Source of the DNA: an uncultured bacterium
Lineage (GTDB): Bacteria > Cyanobacteriota > Vampirovibrionia > Gastranaerophilales > Gastranaerophilaceae
Assembly (NCBI GenBank): GCA_900554095.1
Contig: USGC01000019.1
Location: 1 to 16,794, forward strand
DNA length: 16,794 bases
Reading direction: 5' to 3'
Of this stretch, positions 11,682 to 16,794 are shown in pieces. The stretch's first letter is position 1; each line of letters starts with the position of its first letter. The notes beneath the pieces were generated by a model that saw only the letters and a list, made by a program, of their open reading frames with translations, was not told the origin of the DNA and did not search any database. The position numbers were made by a program, and so were the translations under genes.

Positions 11682-12845
11682 TTATCTCGGAAGGTTCTTC
11701 AGAATTTCCAAGACATGAAGTGGTGCAAAGCATTCGCCGATAACATCACGAATTAGTTTGTCGCTAGCCCAATCAGGAATCGGGTAGTCATCAGGAAGCC
11801 CCGTCACTCTGAGCAATTCAAGGATGGTTAAACATCTGGCATCGCTGTATGTTCCGTTAGGTAGCAGCCGTCCAGGGTGGACATTTCTGAACCCTGAAAC
11901 GCCTTTGGAATCCTGCAAAACAGTATTGCAAGGGGCATCCCATAGTTTCCTTTGAAAGCTGCAATGAAACTTGGCTTTGCTGGGCGAACCATCAACGTTT
12001 ACCGGTTTCCATATCAGATTGTCGTGGGCAGAGCATCCTGTAGGCGTGTGTTTCATGACTTCAATCTGAGCCGGAGCCCAATATGGAGCATAATGCCATT
12101 TTATTCCGCTGTCCATTCCGGCTTCAAGAGATGGCAAGTTACCAATAGCAACACGTAGGGTGATTTTTTCATCGTGAGGTTCGGATAACAGCCACGGTGC
12201 TTTTTTATGAGCCAAGATGATGGCTCGTTTGCGGTCTTGTGGTGTAAAGAAGCCAGCCGCACTTTGCACACCGTAATTCACATAATAGCCCCAGCTTTTA
12301 AGTGTTTTAACAATGTGCTCACCAACAATTCGCCCATCATCCAGTTTGACAGTCAACATTTGAGGGACGTTTTCGATTAAAACCCATTCGGCGTCAACAG
12401 CTTTAATAAAATTAAGCATTGGTTCAAACAGATGACCTCGTTTGTCTGACGGGTTACGATGCGAGTTACTTAATGTATAACTCTGACAAGCGGGGCTGGC
12501 CTGAACACCGGTACACCCTTTTTCTTTATGGAGCCTGACAAGTTTATCAAAAATCGCCTTATCCCAGATGTCGCCACAGACAATTTCGCAATCAGGATAT
12601 ATTTCTTTTGCCCAGTCTGCTCGTTTCTGGATAATTTCGTTGCCAACAGCTCCGATTAACCCTAAGCAATTACGCAAATAATATTCGCCAATCCCGACGT
12701 TTTGAAACAACGATGTATAAAAAACAGGTTTTAAGTTTGAAAATTTAGTCCATTGTTGCCAATAGTCTTTAGGCAGCCACGGAGTATTGTAATGTACAGG
12801 CTTCGACAATGAGCCTAGACCTGTAAGATTTTTTGATTTCTTCAA
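11682..12845 (-). CDS. Solitary C5-cytosine DNA methyltransferase, divergent motifs
   Basis: This methyltransferase, about 387 residues, is unrelated in detail to the one at 1337. Motifs (numbered from TTG 12845): I F-Q-N-V-G-I-G-E (47-54), IV S-P-A-C-Q-S-Y-T with catalytic Cys120, where the usual P-P-C-Q is P-A-C-Q, VI E158-N-V-P, VIII Q203-D-R-K-R, IX L-R-V-A-I-G-N-L-P, and X G-E-C-F-A-P in place of G-N-A-V-P. The key residues are kept, so activity is plausible. The start is set at TTG 12845 because AGAGG (plus 12854-12858) lies eight bases upstream; an in-frame TTG at 12893 would give 403 residues but has no ribosome site. No nuclease gene is adjacent, so it is likely a solitary, phage-type protective enzyme (inference). 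It is followed by a strong terminator. Confidence 0.9.
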   Translation of the reverse strand: MKKSKNLTGLGSLSKPVHYNTPWLPKDYWQQWTKFSNLKPVFYTSLFQNVGIGEYYLRNCLGLIGAVGNEIIQKRADWAKEIYPDCEIVCGDIWDKAIFDKLVRLHKEKGCTGVQASPACQSYTLSNSHRNPSDKRGHLFEPMLNFIKAVDAEWVLIENVPQMLTVKLDDGRIVGEHIVKTLKSWGYYVNYGVQSAAGFFTPQDRKRAIILAHKKAPWLLSEPHDEKITLRVAIGNLPSLEAGMDSGIKWHYAPYWAPAQIEVMKHTPTGCSAHDNLIWKPVNVDGSPSKAKFHCSFQRKLWDAPCNTVLQDSKGVSGFRNVHPGRLLPNGTYSDARCLTILELLRVTGLPDDYPIPDWASDKLIRDVIGECFAPLHVLEILKNLPR

Positions 12846-13136
12846 GGTAATTACCTCTATAATTAAATGTTGAGTGTTTTTCCACTCGGGCAAAAAAACT
12901 TGCTTATATATTCGAACTAAAAAAAATCAGGCATTTTTGAAAAAAATTTTGAATAAAACGATAACTGATTGAAATTCCATGAAACTTTTTTGCATTTTTG
13001 TGAGAGGTATTTTTAGGATATTTGTAAATATCCGCTCCTTTTAGTTGAAAAACTGTAAGACAAGCGATAAAAAGTAATTATTTTGAAAATCAGAGTAGGA
13101 AAAACGGACCTTATGATTCAGCTCTTTATATTCGGC
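12846..13136. other. Intergenic region between integrase and methyltransferase genes
   Basis: There is no gene. It should hold the promoter of the methyltransferase. A perfect 18-base palindrome, GGATATTTGTAAATATCC (13016-13033), is a candidate operator. A copy of AAAACTGTAAG (around 13049-13059) resembles part of the repeats near the att sites. Confidence 0.45.
13016..13033. promoter_or_regulatory. 18-base palindrome, operator candidate
   Basis: GGATATTT-GT-AAATATCC is perfectly symmetric around a two-base centre, the shape of a dimeric repressor site. It lies about 170 bases upstream of the solitary methyltransferase start. Confidence 0.4.
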
Positions 13137-13172
13137 ACAAAAAAAGAGACAAGAAATTAAATCGTTGTCTCT
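13137..13172 (-). terminator. Integrase terminator
   Basis: The minus strand reads AGAGACAA (13172-13165), a 12-base loop, TTGTCTCT (13152-13145), then a run of T. It has eight perfect pairs and lies about 28 bases after the integrase stop. Confidence 0.85.
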
Positions 13173-13199
13173 GCTTGATTGAGGCTGTTAATTAAAAAA

Positions 13200-14711
13200 T
13201 TATGCCTTAATGATTTTTTTCCATTTTTCAAAGTGCGGTTGAAGGAAGTCGTAACTGAATTTTTTCATCTCATCGTTGATTTGCGTTAATGTATGGTTGG
13301 AATAAGACTGTTCCATTGTTGTTTTGCCTTCCCAACCGATTATGTCATTGATATAAGTCGCACCGACACCGGCATCTTGTAAAGCGATACTAAGATTTTT
13401 CCTGAAAGAATGGAAATCATAACCGTCGTTGTTTCCTTTTTTAACTTTAATATCCATAAAAAACGGAGACAATTCACGCGTAAAAAACTTGTTGTTGTAT
13501 TCTCCGCTTTTAGTCTGGCACTTCTTTATAATAAAATCAGTATCTTCTGCTTTTGATTTTGCTTTTTGTTTATTAACATAGTCAACAAATCCAAGGTCAA
13601 GCAACTGTTGATGAATAGGCACCAAGCGTTCGGAAGCATCATTTTTAAGCTGCTTAATTTTGTGATCTGACCGAAACTGGATACAAGCAATTCCGTCTTT
13701 AACCAAAATGTCTTTATATTGAAGCGTAATTGCAGCATTTATTCTGGCGCCGGTAAACAAAGCAATCATACAAGCCCAAAATGCGTCCGGATTTTCTTTA
13801 AAATAAGTGTGTTTCGGATTGAACATCTCAAGTAATTGTTCTTTTCTGTATGGCAAATGCGGATTTTTATCAATTCTTTTGGTGTTTTCAATCTGCGGAA
13901 AATTGTTAAGGACATTTACTTTATATAAGTCAGGATTGATGTTATTACCGCAAGTAGCCAATTCTTTAATATAACGAATTTTCATCTTTTTAACATCGTT
14001 TTTGATTGAAGTATCATTGATGATGTTTTTGGATATTGTTTCAATCATTTTGACATTATGGAAGTTTAGATAGTCATCATCAAGCGAAAGTCCGGCATTA
14101 GTCAGTAAATTAACAATAGTCTGCTTTTTTCGATTTTGATAAACGGGACTGTTAGTTGCTTGCTTTAATAACAACATAGACTCTAAGACTTTTGCAATGG
14201 TGTAGCTTGTGGTTTCTTGTATCGGATTGACTGGTGTAGCTTTGTTAAATTCGGCCATCATTGTATTCAACGGACCGATAAATTCTTTAATAGTGCTCTC
14301 TAGGCTTTCAATCTTTTTAATTAAGGCTTGTTTTTCTTCCGTCAGATTTTTAATATCTTGTGCCATACTGCAATATAAAGAATAAAGTTCCGTAACATTT
14401 TTAACATCGTTGCGTTTAGACAGTCTTCTTTTATCAAAAGGCGAAACAATCGTCACAATATCGGAATTGTCGACCTTTTCAAAGATTAAGTTACTGAATA
14501 ATCTTTGTAATCTGACAAATTGTTCTTCCAACGCAACCATTTGCTTTATTCTTTCCTTGGCTTCATAGTAATCCTGAGTATGAAGAGAGATAATTTTGTA
14601 TCTTCTCTTGTTATTAACTCTTGGCAATTCAACTCTATAATAGAAAATTTTGTTTCGCAACTGGATATAAATTTTATTTGCCATACAGTTTGCCATACAC
14701 TTTTCAAACAT
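13200..14711 (-). CDS. Tyrosine-type integrase of the island
   Basis: It catalyses site-specific insertion and excision at the tRNA-Leu 3' end. The 503-residue protein has an N-terminal arm-binding-like beta region (about 12-60, basic and aromatic), a charged segment with likely coiled coil (115-145), a core-binding domain around 170-280 and a C-terminal catalytic domain. Catalytic residues visible: R323 in F-T-G-A-R-I, a beta-hairpin lysine around 351-356, H434-S-F-R437, W460 in the H/W position, and nucleophile Y470 in M-E-Q-S-Y-S-N-H. ATG 14711 follows GGGAGAG, a good ribosome site. The first codons are built on a repeat (T-G-T-A-T-G-G-C-A-A-A twice) that matches a sequence near the left att site, so the integrase may bind over its own start region. 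The gene is intact and lies 133 bases from the att core. Confidence 0.95.
   Translation of the reverse strand: MFEKCMANCMANKIYIQLRNKIFYYRVELPRVNNKRRYKIISLHTQDYYEAKERIKQMVALEEQFVRLQRLFSNLIFEKVDNSDIVTIVSPFDKRRLSKRNDVKNVTELYSLYCSMAQDIKNLTEEKQALIKKIESLESTIKEFIGPLNTMMAEFNKATPVNPIQETTSYTIAKVLESMLLLKQATNSPVYQNRKKQTIVNLLTNAGLSLDDDYLNFHNVKMIETISKNIINDTSIKNDVKKMKIRYIKELATCGNNINPDLYKVNVLNNFPQIENTKRIDKNPHLPYRKEQLLEMFNPKHTYFKENPDAFWACMIALFTGARINAAITLQYKDILVKDGIACIQFRSDHKIKQLKNDASERLVPIHQQLLDLGFVDYVNKQKAKSKAEDTDFIIKKCQTKSGEYNNKFFTRELSPFFMDIKVKKGNNDGYDFHSFRKNLSIALQDAGVGATYINDIIGWEGKTTMEQSYSNHTLTQINDEMKKFSYDFLQPHFEKWKKIIKA
14677..14700. repeat. Possible arm-type sites over the integrase start
   Basis: TTTGCCATACA occurs twice, 12 bases apart (14677-14687 and 14689-14699). 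The stretch 14684-14700 matches 1146-1162 near the left att site at 16 of 17 bases. Confidence 0.5.
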
Positions 14712-14736
14712 TTTGCTCTCCCGTAACTGTTTTTAT

Positions 14737-14758
14737 GAAAGCAAAACTGTAAGCATTT
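14737..14758 (-). repeat. Third arm-like repeat, inverted
   Basis: On the minus strand AAATGCTTACAGTTTTGC resembles AAATGCTTTACAGTTTGC at 1138-1155, allowing one-base shifts. It lies between the integrase start and the att core. Confidence 0.4.
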
Positions 14759-14775
14759 GTTTTTCAATAATTCTC

Positions 14776-14812
14776 AAAAATAAAGAGCCTTAGCATCATA
14801 GCCTTGGCTCTT
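14776..14812 (-). terminator. Element-borne terminator for tRNA-Leu
   Basis: The minus strand reads AAGAGCC (14812-14806), a loop, GGCTCTT (14789-14783), then TATTTTTG. It has seven perfect pairs. It would end transcription coming out of the tRNA before the integrase gene, replacing the terminator left behind at 1031-1056. Confidence 0.7.
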
Positions 14813-14820
14813 AAATTAAG

Positions 14821-14837
14821 TGCTTGATATTCAAGCA
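14821..14837. repeat. 7-bp perfect hairpin beside the right att core
   Basis: TGCTTGA-TAT-TCAAGCA lies seven bases from the att core on the element side. It could be a processing signal for the tRNA 3' trailer or part of the attachment site. Confidence 0.35.
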
Positions 14838-14844
14838 AAAAACT

Positions 14845-14862
14845 TGGTGCGCTAGGCCGGAA
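14845..14862. other. att site, right (3' end of intact tRNA-Leu)
   Basis: This is the same 18 bases as 1063-1080. They form the CCA, discriminator, acceptor 3' strand and part of the T stem, so the tRNA remains whole after integration. Confidence 0.85.
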
Positions 14863-14931
14863 TCGAACCGGCACGTCCTTGCGGACAACAGATTTTAAGT
14901 CTGCAGCGTCTACCTGTTCCGCCACAAGCGC
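14845..14931 (-). tRNA. tRNA-Leu(UAA)
   Basis: The 87-base class II tRNA reads 5' GCGCTTG ... CTAGCGC-A-CCA 3', with CCA encoded. The anticodon loop is C-U-U-A-A-A-A between GCAGA and UCUGU, giving anticodon UAA. The variable arm has GTCC/GGAC around a GCAA tetraloop, as expected for leucine. The T arm is GCCGG-TTCGATT-CCGGC. The acceptor stem has one U-U mismatch (positions 6 and 67). The gene is the integration target of the island. Confidence 0.95.
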
Positions 14932-14944
14932 ATCATCTGCAAAG

Positions 14945-14973
14945 TTTATACTAATAATTTTGCATAATTGCAA
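14945..14973 (-). promoter_or_regulatory. Promoter of tRNA-Leu
   Basis: On the minus strand TTGCAA (14973-14968), 17 bases, TATAAA (14950-14945). The -10 box ends 13 bases before the tRNA 5' end, normal for a tRNA gene. Confidence 0.75.
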
Positions 14974-15099
14974 TATCTAATTTCGATTTTTTTCAGCCGC
15001 CTTTCTGTTGGGGAAGTCCGATAGATAAAACTTGCCTGTTTGCAAAAAATATGCTTACCTGACTGTTGTAATTGGAAAAATTACATTTAAATATTAATT

Positions 15100-15162
15100 G
15101 CCTGTCGGTATTCGGCGCTGCGGCAGTTGACAGCGTCACGGCACCGCTGCATATCGGCAGGC
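15100..15162 (+). promoter_or_regulatory. Large hairpin in the psd leader
   Basis: GCCTGTCGGTAT (15100-15111) pairs over all 12 positions (two G-U) with ATATCGGCAGGC (15151-15162). The enclosed 39 bases are GC-rich and can form further stems (for example CGCTG/CAGCG). The structure ends six bases before the psd ribosome site (AAAGGA, 15168-15173). The lack of a T tract argues against a simple terminator; a regulatory leader or a repeat element is possible. Confidence 0.5.
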
Positions 15163-15182
15163 CCTTTAAAGGACTATAATAC

Positions 15183-15890
15183 ATGAAAACCATAGATATC
15201 TCATGGCGTAGATACATTCTTCCCAATATCCACAACGAGGGATGGAAGTTTGTAGGCATTTTTGCTGCCGTTACCGCATTGTTGGCAATGATGTGGGAAC
15301 CCTTAGGCTGGATAGGTATTGCTTTAACAATCTGGTGCTTTTATTTCTTCCGCGACCCCGAACGCGTTACGCCGGAAATCAGCGATGTCGTTGTTTCTCC
15401 CGCGGACGGTATTGTGCAGATGATTACCAAGGTCAAGGCTCCGGAAGAACTTGGTCTCGGTGACCAGAAGTTTACCCGCGTCAGCGTGTTTATGAGCGTC
15501 TTTAACGTTCACGTCAACCGGGCGCCGGCTGAAGGAAAAATTACCAAAGCCGTATATGTTCCCGGAAAGTTTTTTAACGCCACGCTGGATAAAGCAAGCA
15601 AGGATAACGAGCGCCAGCTGCTGGCGATGAAGACTAAAAGCGGCAAAGACATTGCCTTTGTTCAGATTGCCGGATTAGTGGCCCGCCGCATTTTATGTGA
15701 AGCGACGGAAGGGCAGGAGTATAAAGCCGGTGAACGCTTTGGGATGATTCGTTTTGGTTCCCGTTTGGATGTTTATCTTCCCGAGGGCGTTGAGCCGCAG
15801 GTCTGCCTCGGCCAGACAATGGTTGCCGGTGAAAGCGTTATTGCCCATTTGAAAAGCGATGCCGCACAGGTTAAGGGAGTAGTCAGATAA
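15183..15890 (+). CDS. psd: Phosphatidylserine decarboxylase proenzyme
   Basis: It converts phosphatidylserine to phosphatidylethanolamine at the inner membrane. The 235-residue form is the short type (PSD-A-like) common in Alphaproteobacteria. An N-terminal membrane region (about 22-55) is followed by F56-R-D-P-E-R61, S-P-A-D-G (72-76), F-M-S-V-F-N-V-H-V-N-R (103-113) and the self-cleavage site F191-G192-S193, where Ser193 becomes the pyruvoyl group after cutting between Gly and Ser. ATG 15183 lies nine bases after AAAGGA. The gene overlaps pssA by one base (TAATG), so both steps of phosphatidylethanolamine synthesis from CDP-diacylglycerol are made together. It belongs to the host backbone beyond the island. 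Confidence 0.96.
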   Translation: MKTIDISWRRYILPNIHNEGWKFVGIFAAVTALLAMMWEPLGWIGIALTIWCFYFFRDPERVTPEISDVVVSPADGIVQMITKVKAPEELGLGDQKFTRVSVFMSVFNVHVNRAPAEGKITKAVYVPGKFFNATLDKASKDNERQLLAMKTKSGKDIAFVQIAGLVARRILCEATEGQEYKAGERFGMIRFGSRLDVYLPEGVEPQVCLGQTMVAGESVIAHLKSDAAQVKGVVR

Positions 15891-16678
15891 TGGAAAAGAC
15901 ATCTTCTAAAACCCTGCCGTCTAAACCGGGGTTCGGCGGTCGTTTGCCGTTTCGCAAAATCGCTCCGAATATTGTCACCATGCTGGCTTTGTGTGCCGGT
16001 GTAACTTCCATTCGCTATTCCGTGCAGGAGGATTGGGTTAAAGCGGTTATCTGCATCTTTCTTGCAGCTCTGTTTGACGGCTTGGACGGCCGTGTTGCCC
16101 GGATGCTGAAAGGTTCTACCAAATTCGGTGCCGAGCTGGATTCCCTGTCTGACTTTGTCAGTTTCGGCGTAGCTCCGGCTATTCTGATGTATCAGTGGAC
16201 ATTGTTTGATCTGCCGAAATTCGGCTGGTTTTTCTGCCTGCTGTTTTCTATCGGTATGGCGATGCGTCTGGCCCGTTTTAACACCATGCTTGACGATGAA
16301 CCTCAGCCGGAATATTGGCATCATTTCTTTGTCGGCGTTCCGGCTCCGGCTGCCGCTGCTTTGGCGATTATGCCGATTATGATTTCATTTGACTTTCCGG
16401 AATATGCCGTTTTTCGCTCCAATATGTTTTGCAGCATTTTGATGTGCGTCGTTTCGTTCCTGATGGTCAGTCGGATACCGACAATCTCCACCAAAAAGAT
16501 GAAAGTTCCGACATATATGTTTATCCCCATGATGTTGATTGTCGCTTTATTCGCCAGTTTTGTCATGAGCCAGCCTTGGCTGACGTTGGGAATTTCAACT
16601 TTGTGTTATGCCGCTTCGATTCCAATCGGCGTCTTGTTCTTCCTCAAGGAAAAACACGATTTTGAAAAGAAAAACTAA
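15890..16678 (+). CDS. pssA: CDP-diacylglycerol-serine O-phosphatidyltransferase
   Basis: It makes phosphatidylserine from CDP-diacylglycerol and serine, feeding the decarboxylase encoded just upstream. The 262-residue polytopic membrane protein carries the CDP-alcohol phosphotransferase signature D63-G-x2-...-A70-R71-x8-G80-x3-D84-x3-D88, with the spacing of the family. About eight hydrophobic segments follow one another to the end, where the tail is basic (K-E-K-H-D-F-E-K-K-N). The start ATG 15890 shares its A with the psd stop (TAATG), and translation is probably coupled. The gene is complete and followed closely by a terminator. Confidence 0.96.
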   Translation: MEKTSSKTLPSKPGFGGRLPFRKIAPNIVTMLALCAGVTSIRYSVQEDWVKAVICIFLAALFDGLDGRVARMLKGSTKFGAELDSLSDFVSFGVAPAILMYQWTLFDLPKFGWFFCLLFSIGMAMRLARFNTMLDDEPQPEYWHHFFVGVPAPAAAALAIMPIMISFDFPEYAVFRSNMFCSILMCVVSFLMVSRIPTISTKKMKVPTYMFIPMMLIVALFASFVMSQPWLTLGISTLCYAASIPIGVLFFLKEKHDFEKKN

Positions 16679-16681
16679 ACG

Positions 16682-16709
16682 AAAGCCCCTTAAATAAGGG
16701 GCTTTTTAT
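16682..16709 (+). terminator. Terminator of the psd-pssA operon
   Basis: AAAGCCCC (16682-16689), an eight-base loop, GGGGCTTT (16698-16705), then more T. It is a strong Rho-independent terminator a few bases after the pssA stop. Confidence 0.93.
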
Positions 16710-16751
16710 TTAGGGAGTTTAGCCAAAAATAAAGGGGTTGCTTATTTTATA

Positions 16752-16780
16752 TTGACATTGTTTTGATGATGTGGTACCTT
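16752..16780 (+). promoter_or_regulatory. Promoter for a gene beyond the window
   Basis: TTGACA (16752-16757), 17 bases, TACCTT (16775-16780). The -35 box is perfect and the spacing ideal. The window ends 14 bases later, so the gene is not visible. Confidence 0.7.
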
Positions 16781-16794
16781 ACAATCAGGCTATG

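Larger units (their letters stand above)
1063..14862. mobile_element. Integrative element in tRNA-Leu(UAA), about 13.8 kb
   Basis: The element is bounded by 18-bp direct repeats of the tRNA-Leu 3' end. A tyrosine integrase gene lies directly next to the intact tRNA, the standard arrangement for tRNA-targeting islands. The interior is more AT-rich than both flanks. Cargo: a restriction-modification cluster at the left, and Fic, DUF3768, a HUH-type Rep-like protein and a solitary C5 methyltransferase at the right. No phage structural genes and no conjugation genes are present, so if it moves between cells it probably depends on another element for transfer (inference). Confidence 0.85.

Noticed and set aside
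15773..16324. Minus-strand open frame of 183 codons across psd and pssA
   Set aside because: It lies opposite two certain genes of higher G+C, where long antisense frames arise by chance; its composition is Gln- and Arg-rich without domains.
16792..16794. ATG at the very end as a gene start
   Set aside because: It lies only about 12 bases after the -10 box and without a ribosome site; nothing follows in the window to judge by.

Overview
The window shows a genomic island integrated into a tRNA-Leu gene of a bacterium that is most likely an alphaproteobacterium. The reasons for that placement are a compact psd (pyruvoyl phosphatidylserine decarboxylase) directly followed by pssA, a DUF3768 gene of a kind common in Alphaproteobacteria, and a tRNA with an encoded CCA. 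The genus cannot be named from the sequence. The host flanks (1-373 and 14845-16794) are visibly richer in G+C than the island between them.

Layout. Left host flank: the 3' end of a zeta-toxin/P-loop kinase-like gene, a possible CTG-start mini-ORF, and a small membrane protein gene on the minus strand broken by two frameshifts. At 1063-1080 lies an 18-bp copy of the tRNA-Leu 3' end followed by its old terminator (attachment site). From there to the intact tRNA-Leu(UAA) at 14845-14931 runs an integrated element of about 13.8 kb. Its right end carries a tyrosine integrase (13200-14711, minus). Repeats resembling integrase arm sites lie next to both attachment sites. Right host flank: psd with a long hairpin leader, pssA, a strong terminator, and a promoter for a gene beyond the window.

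Inside the element there are two parts. The very AT-rich left part (about 1250-7950) is a restriction-modification or defence cluster. It holds a C5 cytosine methyltransferase translationally overlapped with a MORC/MutL-like GHKL ATPase, a beta-class adenine methyltransferase coupled by an ATGA overlap to a D12-class (Dam-like) adenine methyltransferase, and, convergent with these, a 672-residue protein with a C-terminal PD-(D/E)XK signature and a second candidate site near its N-terminus. The right part (8100-14711) holds a small operon (43-aa ORF, a stand-alone recombinase core-binding-like domain, DUF3768), a class II Fic protein with a C-terminal winged helix behind an array of helically phased TATYAGGTAA decamers, a HUH-type Rep-like endonuclease next to a long inverted repeat, a solitary divergent C5 methyltransferase with its own terminator, and the integrase.

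Working model (inference): integrase and the HUH protein move and perhaps replicate the element. The three cargo methyltransferases would protect the DNA, while the large nuclease and the GHKL ATPase act against unmodified incoming DNA. Fic and the solitary methyltransferase are accessory or maintenance functions. The most unusual assembly is the combination of a MORC-like ATPase, three methyltransferases of three structural classes and one large nuclease with two candidate sites.
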